64,000 nt of DNA from Todiramphus chloris collaris (lineage: Eukaryota; Chordata; Aves; Coraciiformes; Alcedinidae). Each line of letters begins with the position of its first letter. Position 1 is the first letter of the stretch. Shown piece after piece: positions 22,950 to 35,117 of the stretch. The notes beneath the pieces are model-generated. The model searched no databases. It saw only the letters and a list, made by a program, of their open reading frames with translations, and was not told where the DNA came from. The translations under genes were made by a program, and so were the position numbers. The stretch covers positions 5,129,532 to 5,193,531 of the forward strand of contig JANVCC010000030.1 in NCBI GenBank assembly GCA_025345505.1. Direction: 5' to 3'.

Positions 22950-25900
22950 TCTGATTATGGCTTTGGGGCTGTAATGAAAGTTCTTGAAAGTCACAACAAA
23001 ATATCAAGCTTTGATAACAAGGGTGATAGCTGTTTAGAATCTGAGAGGTCATTCATGTACTTGATGCCCGATATGTGTCTTTCATATAAACCATTCTGCC
23101 TTACATAGCTAACAAAACACATAACAAAAATTCAAAAAGATAGGACTTCCAATCTAATTTGAAGTGGTTTAGTTTTACTTTCACCTACAGAAATGAGAAA
23201 GTCTGCTTTCTTTAGTTAAAGTAGAACTAAGCCTGCACAGAAGAGATTTTGCTTTACACATAATGAGTTTTACTGAACTGAGGCAGAACACTTGTTTGAG
23301 GTCAACCTCTTTAGGATGAAACCCTAACCAATTCCCAATGCAGACATAGCCATACATTGTATTGTGTCTTAACAGCCTGAACAATGATAATCCATATGAG
23401 CATTCCCCATACATGTTCCTTGTTATATTCATTTTCACCTTGAACTTTTAAATTGTATTTTTCAGAAGAGGGGTAACATGATTTCACATCACCTAGAATC
23501 TGACAATGCATTATAGAAGAACAGATTTGTAGAGGTGGCTACATGATTTAAATTTTATTTCTCCTATAACCTGGGGGTGGAGTGCAGTAAGGTAGAACTT
23601 AAATCAGATGATTCAGAATTGTCCTCTAACAGCACTTTAAAATTCTTCTTCTAGAAACCTGACAAAAAAAAGGTCACAAATACAAAAACTAAAAAACCCA
23701 ACTATTTTCATAAGTTTTAAACAATAAGTATCAGGCTCAGAGTTTTCAGAAAATGTCAATTTCCATTTCAACACTAAAATGAGTTTCAAACCCTGCAATG
23801 CTTAGTATCAGTTAAAAACAAAAAAAGAAAATCGTACTTGTACCTAGGACATGTTTTATACCTTTGCATGTCCTCATGTTCAGGCAAGTTCCATGTCCTG
23901 TTGCTGCACTTGTTGACAAAAGCTGTTAATAGGAGCTGGGGTACATTGTACTTTAAAAATCAGTTTGTCATTTTGGTGCCTACCAGTAAGATTCTTTAGG
24001 ACAGAAGTATGTTAAAGGCAGAATTATCTCTCCTAAACATCTCAACAAAAGTCTGTGGCTCTAGGGCTATATGCTTCCTCCTTCCTCCTAATAACAATTT
24101 CATTCCTTACCTTACCTCATGAGAATATGCCAAGCACTGGGAAATTATTTGTAAGATTGAAATTAGATTTATAAAGATTAGATGAACATAAAAGCTCAAC
24201 TGATTTGTTTTTGAAATTGTTGATTCAAAGCTGGGAACCCTTTTATGTTGATCAAGACAAATTTTCATTTTGCCTCAAGACTCTGAATCTCTCCTTTACA
24301 AATATATTTTCATTGTTTAATTTCGTATTGTTTTTGAAATTTTAATAATTTATATCAAATAGAATTTCTGAGGTTTTTAAGCTTCCATTTGAAAATGCAC
24401 TCTGAGTTTTTCCAGCTGTGATAATAGCTTTCTATATTTGAAGTAGGGCAATATATTGCTCATGTTTAAACCAGGACTGCAGGGAGCTATCTACAGGGCA
24501 GCCAACTGAAATGACATTGCTAACCTGTGTACGACAGCACTGTCATTTTCCTTCCAGGGCATTACTTTCTTAATCTCACCAGTACAAGGTGTACTCTTTC
24601 TACTTACACAGTCCCTGGACACAAGAAGCCATCCAGTTAATGGTTTCATGTCCTGTTCTGTATTTAGGTTTTGTAAGTGCTTACAGCACCCTATGAAATT
24701 AATTACTATCAATACTCTTTCATAATAAATACAGATCTATACCTTCACAGACTTTATGAGCAAAAGCCAAATGCAATTAAAGAAGGAGTATTTATTAACA
24801 TACTACTCCTTTTTGTAACCAGGTAACTAAGAAACTTAGAAAAGGGTGGTTAAGATACAACAAAATAAGAGAACATTCCTTTTGCAACAGTAAGTGAAGT
24901 TTTCTCTATAAAATAAAATAAAATAAAATAAAGTCATAGTCAAGGGACATAGTCTCAAAAATGGCACATTTTTAAACCAATGCATTTTCCCATGGTTTGA
25001 TTCTGTCACCTTTTGTTTAGCTGGATACATTTATTATGTAGGCAGGTTTCTTTAGACTGTATAAGTAGCGTGATAATGCTCAGAGGAGTCAATCTTCACT
25101 TGCGCTTTTACGTATTCTTCTAGCAAAACACGGCTTAGGCTCAGATCTTCTTTACAGTGTGTGTCACATCTGGACCTGCTGCAGTTCTAATGCAGAAATG
25201 TAGGCTCTGCCATCTTAGCAGTCTGACCTTTTTCTGCTGCTATCTCTTTAATTATTATTATTTTTAATTCCTTTTTAAAGAACATAGTCTTAGAAAATAG
25301 AGCTTATTATGAGCTCTAGAAGTCAACAGTTCCTATTGTGATGTTAGCATGGAGAGAAAAATAGAATACAAAAGACAGAAAGCCAAAAATTACTGAAATT
25401 CAACAGCATTTCAGGAGATCACACTCCAGTGATGAAAAGGACTTTTCACTCTCAACACAAGGCAATGCCTTTGAAATCCAGGAGCTAAATGAAGCATAGA
25501 CTAGGGACATCCACCATTCTCTTCACAGCTGCTACTGCATCATGGAGAGTATTGCTAACACAATGGAAAAAGAAATTAACTGCCCCATCTGTGCAATGTA
25601 GACTGTTTTGTCTGCTCATGGTTGATTAGTGAGAGTAAATGGACTTGTGGTAATGTTAGGGTACAGTTCTGGAATGTGCAATACCCAGATTTGAGTCCCT
25701 CCTCTGACCGATTAAGGGAAAATCTTGTACTGTTATGTCAGTGTACTTTCAGCCTTATTTCAGTTCTCCTCCACAACTGCATTGCTTTCAGTGATCCAAC
25801 TTTGTATTTGCCCTCACAAAGCCAAGTAGCTTGGACCACTGAACTCACACCATGAGACTATAGTTACATTCACGCTTTAGCAGCCATGTGCTAGGGCTTG

Positions 25901-26373
25901 CTGGGAGTCTGACTGCTTTTGAACTACTACGACAGATCCTTTTATTGTATATATTGCAGCAAATTCCTTTTCATGCCATTCAGCATGTGTTCTACCCCAA
26001 AAGAACTTTGGAGGCTCTGGTCTTTCAGCATTTGTACTGCACTCATTAAATTACCTGTAGCTTTGATGCTGGAAAACAGAAGTCTGTATTTCATGAGTTC
26101 AGAAACCTTCAGCACTTTCAATTGACTTTTTTCCTGCTTCTTTCAAAAATATTGAGAGGATGGGAGGGGAGAGAGGGAAAGCATATTAGTTTTTATAGTT
26201 ATATAAAGAGCATATGTTGTTGTTGACTGATTTCACTCACCTGAAGGTACCCTGAGGTATTAAATGATCTTTTTTGACTTAAGGAGTTAGAGAAATCATG
26301 TGAAATCTTGAAGCCAGTGAATCACTGTAACTTAACTGAACTTACAGTGAAAAATTTGACCGAGTTGAGCCAC
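22950..26373. other. Unique non-coding stretch
   Basis: AT-rich, with an (AAAAT)n microsatellite at 24909-24932. A 19-codon ATG frame at 25542-25598 faintly resembles the start of a TRIM RING domain but stops at once. No gene was called. Confidence 0.55.
24909..24932. repeat. (AAAAT)n microsatellite
   Basis: Nearly five head-to-tail AAAAT units. Confidence 0.9.
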
Positions 26374-26394
26374 GGGCAAGGGAAAGACTTGCCC
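26374..26394. repeat. Short inverted repeat
   Basis: The arms GGGCAAG and CTTGCCC are separated by seven bases. An isolated G+C-rich hairpin in AT-rich DNA; no function is assigned. Confidence 0.7.
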
Positions 26395-28821
26395 TTGTTA
26401 TTCTTCAACTAAAAGGTCTTCTTCCTTCTGTATCAGCCACTGCCATTGCTGTTTCTAACAGACATTATATATTTGACATTTCCCTCTGTTAGGAACAAGA
26501 CTGTAGGACTTTGCTTCTTCAAATACAGTCTCCATCTAAATACCACTGCTGGATTGCTGCTTTCCACTTCTAAACCTCAGTCTAAAATTACAGTTTCAGA
26601 TTTGTTCCTTTAAGCAACATGGTGTATTACTTGCTTTGGGAGACTGGATAAAATATATATATAAACATTAGAAAAGCATAATTTGCTTAAAGTCCAGGTG
26701 AAGGAGTTGATCTCAATTGTTTAAGTTTTCAGTTAAAGCTCTGCTGAAGTCACTTTTAGTGTTTTAAAAATCAAGCATCTGCCTAATGAAAGAGTAATAG
26801 AACAAATTAGAATGGAAATGAATTGGATTTTTTGGGTCTGAAAAAACTTCCCAAGCTAAAAGCACGGTGTCTCTAGGGCAAATTGGGTTAAGACAAGTCT
26901 TTTGCAGTTGACTACTAATCATTTGGACCTTGTTCTTTGAGTGAGTTTAAGAAGAAGAATCAAGAATAATTTTCTCTGGATTATGTGATTAAAAAGATCA
27001 AAGAGTTCATTATTGCTTTAAATAAATGCTAGCAAGTTCTATTATCCTGCATGCAAAGAGAACAGGTCTCCAGTTATCTCCCACCATTTCAAGACTTATC
27101 AAAAAGTGCCCTGTGCACTTTAATGAGTTATATATCAAAGTCTTTTCCCTCTAGGAGGCCAAAGAAAGGGCAAAGGAGTGCACTTTGCTCTCAGCTATGC
27201 CAATGATTACTTAGTGAAAGCGCTATCTAGGGACAGAATTGAAGCCACGAGGACATGGAACCTCTTGACACTTGAGATTGTTTTATTTTGCTTGTGCTAC
27301 TTCCTTGAACATAGAAGACTGGCATTTTACCTGTTCATTTTTCTAACCCACCCAGCTGCAATTCCTGATTTTGGTTCAGCTCATTGTTCTCACTGACAGC
27401 CATGAAGGGAAATTGCTGCTGTTCTTGTAAGATGTTGAGAATGGAATGGACCCTCTTGGGTGTCTGTGACTTTAGACAGGCCACTTGTAGCCCATGAGCT
27501 GTGTGAGCACCCACCTCAGCTTTGGGAATCACTCCGGGGATGTGGTTTTTTCTCCCTTCAGTTGTAATCTACAGAAATGGGGATTTTTCCCCTTGCAGAT
27601 TTTTTTATAACTGCCAAGTTGTTGATCTTACTGACATTTCAGCTGGACAAAACTTCTCAGAATTATGTTCTCTGTGGTAATTTATCTTAGATCACAAAGG
27701 GTTATTCCAAGCTGTTGCAAGTTAAAGAAATGGAAATTAAGGTACAGCTTCTATTTGCACTTTTTTTTTTTTTTCCCCAAAAAGAGATTGATCTTAGTCA
27801 GGTTCCCCCATTTTATACAGTATGTGAGGAGGTATTTCTAAGTCTGACTTACATTTAGAGAATGCGAAATTGTGAATTAATGCCTTTTTACACCACTTCT
27901 TTTCTAAGGAATTTATGTGACATTTCTTCACTTTTCTTTCTGAGTCCTTCTGATAATATTTATTTGAATCTGGGAGACATTATTTTGAACATATGCAGAA
28001 AAATGGTGAGTTGATGAGATGTTTTTTAACAAATAAGCCTGACTATTCCTAGTTCCATGTAATTTATCGCTCCAGCTGTCACAATCTGATCTCTGCATTG
28101 CTAAAAACATCAGATAAGATAATCAGTAGAGAAAGGCATCCATCTCCAAAACCCGAGTCCAAGATCAAATCTGGTATTCTATAGAAGTATATGGCAGATA
28201 TAAAATAAATATTATTATAGTCTGTTATAAAAATGAAAAAAAGCAATGGAATGTGAATAAAGTGAAAAGTATTTCTTAAATGCAGCTGTAGAGTTACACT
28301 TTGAAAGCATTTGAATAGTTCTGAAGTCTAAGGGCCAGATTTTAAAATGAACTCTTTTCTTATTAAAACATTAATGATGCAATAATGTATCTCTTAGTCT
28401 GGAGGAAAGAAAAGGTCAATATAGAAACCAGGGCATTAAATGCCGTGTCTTTAAATGAGTCGTCCTTTTGGTCAGTGCTTCCCGTACTATTTATATCTGA
28501 ACCTATGATACATATTTAAAGACTAACAGAAAAACCCATCAGTGTCCTGTTTTGTTTTGAGTCTTTGAATGAACCAAATAGATTCATAAAGTTATATATG
28601 TGGTTTGGTTTGGGTTTTTGTTTGTTTGTTTTTAAAAAAAAAAGCTTGTACGTGAGCATACATGTTCTGCAATAATACAAAATGGAAAGCCCACTCACTA
28701 AACTCTTAAGAAAGAAAAAAAAAAATCCCATCAGGGTTACTGTAATTTCAGGTGGACTTGAACCTAAAAAATTTGCATTTTCTTCTAACCTGGAGACTTC
28801 TTTGTAACCATCACATTTTTC
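26395..28821. other. Unique non-coding stretch
   Basis: No gene or interspersed repeat recognised. T-rich tracts occur near 27762-27775 and a GTTT-rich tract at 28600-28635. The minus-strand open frame at 28516-28866 (116 codons) runs through low-complexity A/T tracts and is not considered coding. Confidence 0.55.
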
Positions 28822-28869
28822 TTTGTCAAAAGACAAATCAAAAAGTGTCACTGAAAGCAGTGACACTTT
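28822..28869. repeat. Two adjacent perfect hairpins
   Basis: The first has 6-bp arms TTTGTC and GACAAA around AAAA (28822-28837). Four bases later the second has exact 12-bp arms, AAAGTGTCACTG (28842-28853) and CAGTGACACTTT (28858-28869), around a four-base AAAG loop. The second stem is long and perfect but too short for a microRNA precursor. No T-tract terminator or CRISPR context is expected in a vertebrate. It may be a small palindromic remnant of a mobile element or a dimeric binding site. Confidence 0.85.
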
Positions 28870-29419
28870 AAACCATTAATTTGTCTTTGTTTTTTATTAT
28901 TTCTATTATTTCCATTAAAAAGTTAACAATTCAAGAATAGTCATAATACCTTAGGAATAAAATAGCTTTTTTCAGTCTTTTACCTTTTTCATCCCATTTG
29001 TATAAATTATTTAAGCCAATGCTATCAGTTACTGCATCCGTATTTACTGACACTAGGTAAGACCAGCATAATGAAAAGATTGATTTTACTGTGCCTTCCA
29101 ATTTGGAAGATGGTACTTAGAGATGTACTAGGAATGTATGGACATTTTTGACATCTAAATTTATATTACTAAAATCAAACTTCACCCCTAGTTTTTAATT
29201 TTATGTTTAATCTGTGAATTTAATTTTGCTGTTTTATCATCTTGCACTTGTGGTCTGATTTTTTTCCTCTCAATTTCATGTAGTAAACTACATTTAGAGT
29301 ATTAGCCTAGTTCTCAATTATACCACTGGTTCACTTTGATTCCTAAAGAATTTGTGGAACTGACTTTTTCTCCTCTCTGCCTCTCTATGACCAGCTACAC
29401 TAGACCCTTATCTGCCTTG
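28870..29419. other. Unique AT-rich stretch
   Basis: Nothing recognisable. Confidence 0.55.
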
Positions 29420-29710
29420 TCTGAGGTATTACTACTGGCAGCTGCAGGTTTTAATGATTGCCCTTAAATTTAAAGTGCCTCCCAGGGCAATTTGCTAACA
29501 TAGCTGAAATGATTTTCCTCAACAAAACAAAGTACTTGTTTCAATAGGGTGATCATGTCACTTAAAAAAATGGGTCGAATTGTCTTGTTCAGAACTGCTG
29601 GGGCTTCAGTTCTTACAGGCACAGTCTCAGTAACACATGGCTTTGATTAGACCTGGACACAACGTTGATAAGGTGATTAGCCACTCTGTGCGTTTATGTG
29701 TTCAGACAGA
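29420..29710. promoter_or_regulatory. Possible conserved non-coding element
   Basis: A repeat-free block with balanced composition, including GGGCAATTTGC, GCTTTGATTAGACC (TCF/LEF-like CTTTGAT beside a GATTA core), AACGTTGATAAGGTGATTAGCC and CAGCTGCAGG words. It resembles enhancer sequence in style; this is inference only. Confidence 0.25.
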
Positions 29711-31573
29711 AGCTGGAAGTTTTTGTTAAATGAGGAATGTAAAAGATTCAGATAAAGTGACCTTCCTGGGACTCAAAATCTGAAGTACCGTGGCACTTTC
29801 TGCAATAAAGAGAACATTTTCTTACAAAACTGTCATATCCATTATATAAAGAAGAGTCAGTGTCCAGGGTTATGAAGATACTCAGATAAATGTCCTGCCG
29901 ATTACAGCAGAACAAAGTAACCCAAATGAAAAATAAAAGCACTGAGAGTATAATCCATTGTCAATTATATGCTGCAAAACAATAGAAATATAAATATTTG
30001 TATTCCACAGACTGAGGAAAGGAAGTTTAGAAAAATTTAGGCCCAAGAATGTGGTTAGTCCCTTGATAAAACTATCCTTTATGCGTGTCTACAGCAACAC
30101 TAAAGCTCTGGAGTCCAAGATTCCTTTTTTGTCTTTATTAGACTGTGCTGCCTGCCCAAATTATTTTCTTCTACTGATAAAACAGTTACTGTTCCAGCTG
30201 TACCACAAACTGTTCCTTTCTTTTTACGCTAGTCTCTATATCTCTTAAGGAGTCATTATATATGTGTTAATTAAGCTTGCTTCTGAGTGCATCTGTGCTC
30301 ATTTTAGGCACCTAGCAGTTTTGAAAAATGAAACAATCCCTTGCTTCATTTGAAGGAATAAGGAGCCAAAGGGCAGGTGCACCGTACATCATACACATTT
30401 AAACAAATGTATAATAAATACAATTAGCTTTTTCAGAATACATTTAATCCAGCTTGTGCACAATCCAGTGACTTCACAAAAATCACTTTTTATTCCATTA
30501 AGATTAATATTTTTGAAAAAAACCTTTTGAAATATGAGAGAATTTTGCTGGTTTCTCAAAATGAATTTCTCTTTTTGTAATTTTTAGCAATAATTGACGT
30601 GTCTCTCCAGTCACTCGGAATTCTCATGAGAAGTCTTCTGTGTTTTCCTCAAATATGCATAAATTCAAAACTTTCCAGATTTTCCCTATAACAAGTACTG
30701 AAATATTAAAAATATTGCAAAGTTTATGCATCTCTAATCTGTCATGATTCAATCCCTTGGATGTTTCCAGAAAAAAAATGTGTGCCTCCGGTGTCATGTG
30801 GCACAAAGAACTGTACTGTTCTGAAGATCATTGTACAAATATATATATACACACATGAACACACACCTGTGGTTACAGAGGTAGCTTTAGTTAAGAACGA
30901 GAGGCTAAATCAAATTGCGCATGGTAGTAGGAGGCAGCATTTTTTTGAATTCCCATACACTTGGTTGAATATTGTAAAGGTTATTAAAACCTAGGTAACT
31001 GAGTCACTTTTCCATCAAGGCAGGTGATTTGGGTTCCAACTAAATTGGCGTCTTTAGAGATTTGAACAACATTTTGCTTCCTCTAAAATATTTGATCTAA
31101 ACAGAAAGGACTTCTAAAAAAATATATAACTCATAAAGTACAATGCAAGTGGGTTTTTGTGCAGTTTGGTTGAGGTAGTTGCCTGTATACCTTAATCAGC
31201 TTTTTTGTCCTACGATGATGACCTTGACTATTTTGAGGATTGTGATCATTGTTGGAGGAGCTACGGGCTGTTAAAAGAGGCCCATTTTCAAAGAATTCAA
31301 AGGGAAGACCAAGATGAAATGGTGATTTGCACTGCTAGAGATTATACAGGCAGTAAAAATCTATGTTTTGTTCATTGAAATGTTACTCTCTGATCCCTCC
31401 CTCACATCTCCAGGGTAGCTTCAGCACTTTTTTATAGACATGTCTGAAAGTGCTGTTCTGACCAAGAGCTAAAAAGAAAAAAACTCCAAATCCTAAGTAA
31501 AAGATGCCAAACTCTCCTTGTCTACAAGATGTGTAGAACCTGTATAGTCCTCTATTTCAACTAAATTTGCTTC

Positions 31574-31602
31574 TTTTTTTTTTTTTTTTTTTCTCCCCCC
31601 CC
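31574..31602. repeat. Poly-T then poly-C tract
   Basis: Nineteen T followed after two bases by eight C. A homopolymer pair prone to sequencing and length error. Confidence 0.9.
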
Positions 31603-33027
31603 ATAGTGCAAAACCTGCTTAAATTGGTGCAAGGCAATAATTCCCACCCCCCATATTTATGGTACATCTCGTGTTTTATACAATGTAAATTCAGATCAAA
31701 TTGAACTGTTAGTTATTTCTGAATAAGTTATGCAGGGGATGCTAAATGTGAAAAAAGGTAAAGGTAAGAGGACATTGTAAGATGTGAAAAAAATGAGCCT
31801 GCCACAGTGTATGCAATTAGAACTTCAAACTGGAATCTGCTTTGCTCGTGGAAACATCAGCCAAGAAGCTGCGGCAGAGTTGTTATAGAAGGGATTTTCT
31901 ATGGTGCAGTTAGAAGAGCTGCTCAGACAGTTTTCTAGGGCAGTGTTAGAAACTAGTATAGTTTTGAGTTAAACAAAGAGGACAGGGTGTAAATACATCC
32001 TAAGATTATGTATTTTATGCAAGCTTGATTGCATATTTTAATTGTGCTATGATCATTAAACATATCTTCTTAGTATAATTTTATTTTTTAATTAAATCCA
32101 AATTCTTGGTATTAGACAAGAATTCCAATGTCACATTTACAGTTCATTAGATTCATAATTAAAATGTGCAACTAGACTAGAAAATTACAGACTATTTAAT
32201 TTGGAAAAGCTTTTTATTTCATTCCTTCTGTAACAGGCTAGGCTAGGTTTCTACAAGTGAATAGTAACAATTGCAAAAGCTCACTGCAACAGGAGGATTT
32301 CACTCTATTACTGACACGTTCATGGATATAAGGCTAATGCATAATGCATTTTAAAAATGCCTATAGCATGATTGTTACAGATGAGCCTCCACTTCAGTCT
32401 CACAGATTTTTAAAACAACACTGCAATGCAGAAAGAATAAAACAGTGAGGTACCAATGCTATATCAAAACTGCAGAAGTGTAAGTATTGTCTCATCTTTT
32501 TTTTCTGACTGCTTGTACTAATTCAGGCAATGAAACAGGACAGAGCCCCATGCTAAATTTCCCATGTTTGCTGACTGTTTATCCTAAGCCAAAACACATA
32601 TTCTGCCCTAGTACTTCCACTCTAAAAGTAAAACTTAATAAATAAAAACAACAAATGCGTGTTTGGGAAGGGTGCTGGGGAGTGCATATTCTGAATAAGA
32701 GAAACATTTTCTCTAGAAAAGCTACCTGTGAGGAAAATTCAACACACTAAATCTCTAGACTGTTTTTTTCTATCTCTTAGCAGAGACAGGATTGATAAGG
32801 AACAGTGACAACATGTTTATCTTGGAACTCCTTTGGTTCCCTTTTGTAACCCCTGAAGGACTGCAAACCTGACCCCTAAGAATCATATCATGGAAGTACT
32901 TCAGTAACTAGATAACTAACAAGGGTCAGGAAAGTGTTTCTGTTTGGGGTATGTTCTCCACAGTGGGAAGGGGTTATGTTATACTTACTACAGTTATATG
33001 TTACAGGAGTCTTGTGTTTTGCCTTTG

Positions 33028-33053
33028 AAAGAACCTTTTCAAAGAACCTTTTC
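33028..33053. repeat. 13-bp tandem duplication
   Basis: Two exact copies of AAAGAACCTTTTC, followed by a third partial, altered copy. Confidence 0.9.
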
Positions 33054-33148
33054 CAAAGAAACCCCTTGAAAAGAGTTCAGTTTCTAAACGGATTATGTTT
33101 CCTTTCTCACCCTGAATTGCCACTCACTGAAGTCCATAAAACAGGTGT

Positions 33149-33171
33149 TTATGATTTTGTGATTCTGTGAA
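33149..33171 (+). mobile_element. Possible CR1 tail remnant
   Basis: TTATGATTTTGTGATTCTGTG resembles the short terminal repeats that end CR1 elements. The sequence before it does not show the CR1 body, so it may be a heavily decayed copy or coincidence. Confidence 0.3.
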
Positions 33172-34039
33172 ATAATAATACCTGGAGTAAATGTGTAAAA
33201 CTTGCTTCTCACATAGCAAAATTTCAAGCCAAGCGATGATGTTTTTGTCATTCGAAAATGTGAAACTACTCCTGTCTCTGTGTGCATATGATCTAGAGAG
33301 TTTGGTGCTGTTTGTTTGATGCACTGGTTTACTTTCTTGTTATTGTTGATCCCCAAAATGCCATTTAAATGAATGTACAATTAGTCAGGAGCAAAGGCAT
33401 AGGGGAAGGCTACAAACAGCAGTAAAATTTAGTACTTCAGAAATTGTTAGTAGAGCAGAACATTTTCAAAGGTAACAAAAAGAAGAAGGATTGTCTTTCA
33501 TCTAAAATGATGGAAGAGGAGATAACCTGCTCTTTCAGAACCTGATGATGGAAGAGAGAGAGATGTCTTCTGCAGTGAGAAATGATGGTGAAGTTTTTTT
33601 CCATCTCTGTGCCACTTATGCAGCTGACAAGCAGGTAGGGGAAGCGCTGCCATGAAGGCAGAAGGGGAAGTCCTTTCTCCTAGGACTCAAAAGAGACAAA
33701 AACCTGCAATCTGACAATTATTGCTATGTCAAAACAAGTTTTATTTAGATTAGTTGGTCTTTACAGTACATTTGTGCTGCAGGCACAGATTGGATATTTG
33801 ATACAAGATTCTAAACTTTTTTATTTACTTATGGCTTCATAACCTCTCCTTGCCAATAATCTTGTATTAATTACATGTATATTGTGTGTATATACTTAGA
33901 TGACTGCATATGTGATTCTAAGTAGCTGATGAAAATAGAATCAGACCAGTGTTCTGTTACTTAAAAATACAGTATCTCCATATAGTTACTGTGATTGATA
34001 CAATGTTTGCATACTACCAAGCTGTGAAAAACTACCGCA

Positions 34040-34453
34040 TGTCTCCTATGAAGACAGGCTGAGAGAGTTGGGATTGTTCAGCCTGGAAGAGAGAAGGCTT
34101 TGGGGACACTGTATTGCAACCTTTCAGTATTTGAAGGGGGTCTGCAAGAAAGCTGGGGAAGGATTTTTTCGCAAGGGCTTGTAGTGATAGGACAAGGGGT
34201 AATGCTTCAAACTGAAAGAGAGTAGATAGAAATTAGAAATTAGGAAGAAGTTCTTCACTCTGAGGATGGTGAGACACTGGAACAGATTTCCCAGGGAAGT
34301 TGTGGAGGCTCCAACCCTAGATATGTTGAAGGCCAGGTTGGATGGGTCTTTGAGCAACCTTGTCTAGTGGGAGGTGTCCCTGGCAATGGCAGAGGGGTTG
34401 GAACGAGATGATCTTTAAGGTCCCTTCCAACCCAAACCACTCTATGATTCTAT
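34040..34453 (+). mobile_element. CR1 LINE 3' end, about 410 bp
   Basis: The longest CR1 copy here, in sense orientation. Landmarks in order are GACAGGCTGAGAGAGTTGGG, TTGTTCAGCCTGGAAGAGAG, GATAGGACAAGGGGTAATG, GGAAGAAGTTCTTCACTC, GACACTGGAACAGATT, GTTGTGGAGGCTCC, GGGGTTGGAACGAGATGATC and AAGGTCCCTTCCAACCC, then CTCTATGATTCTAT. It covers the end of the reverse-transcriptase ORF region and the 3' UTR, truncated at the 5' side as is usual. Few substitutions in the 3' UTR suggest a younger copy than the others in the window. The open frames read through it on the minus strand (34124-34440) are not genes. Confidence 0.95.
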
Positions 34454-34992
34454 CATTATCTCCTACTGACACGAGGATTTCAACATGTGACATTTTCAGT
34501 GATGCTTATGAAATATTGTCACTAATAACATCCCTGTTACTGAACTTTCATACTTTCTCTACATGCATGATGAATATAGGACTAATTAATAAGTTAATGT
34601 ACATATGGTAATTATATTATTTTCAGATAAGTTTCTATACATTTGAATTAAAAAGTAATTTTCACCATAAGGGATGTATGTTGAAAAGAGGACGTTTTAG
34701 GAATGAGAGCATTCCATGGCCACCTAAGATTTGAACATAAATTTCCACCTTTCAAACACAACTAATAACTACCAGTTTTGTAAGTTCTTTTTCATTCTTT
34801 TATTAATAGACTTTTTAAAACCTTGTAGATATAATATCATGAAATTATGATCTTTAATCCTTTTACTAGAGTAAAAGGAATTAAAATGAACCTCATTAAA
34901 ACAAAGTTCCTGTGTATAGTTTCAATGGTGTAACTTTGTTCTTGACACCATCAGGAAAAAAAATCCTCCAGCCTCTTTTTTCCCTTGAAATG

Positions 34993-35012
34993 TGCTAAAC
35001 ACATGTTTAGCA
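34993..35012. repeat. Inverted repeat, 8-bp arms
   Basis: TGCTAAAC and GTTTAGCA around an ACAT loop. Confidence 0.8.
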
Positions 35013-35100
35013 TGCATGTCTTTTAAATCTTTTTATCTCTTAGTTTCAGCTATAAGTTATCAATTCCTTGTAGACTCAAAGTTAAACTTCTTATGTAGAA

Positions 35101-35117
35101 TTTTTTTTTTTTTTTTT
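35101..35117. repeat. Poly-T run
   Basis: Seventeen T in a row. Confidence 0.9.

Larger units (their letters stand above)
29711..34039. other. Unique non-coding stretch
   Basis: AT-rich. It contains a 19-T run (31574-31592) followed by a C-run, a 13-bp tandem duplication at 33028-33053, and a CR1-tail-like word cluster at 33149-33171. No gene was recognised. Confidence 0.55.

Noticed and set aside
25542-25598. A 19-codon ATG frame, MESIANTMEKEINCPICAM, resembling the start of a TRIM-family RING domain (CPIC)
   Set aside because: It ends at a TAG right after the CPIC motif; the following RING cysteines and histidines are not found in any frame, and no donor site follows. A chance match over a few residues is more likely.
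31171-31191. A let-7-like word, TGAGGTAGTTGCCTGTATACC
   Set aside because: Differs from let-7 in the middle, and no complementary arm lies within about 100 bases, so no precursor hairpin can form.
31211-31275. A C/D-box snoRNA-like segment starting CGATGATGACC
   Set aside because: A box C-like word is present, but no CTGA box D or terminal stem is found at the right distance.
34124-34440. Minus-strand open frames with proline-rich peptides
   Set aside because: They are antisense reading of the CR1 3' end.
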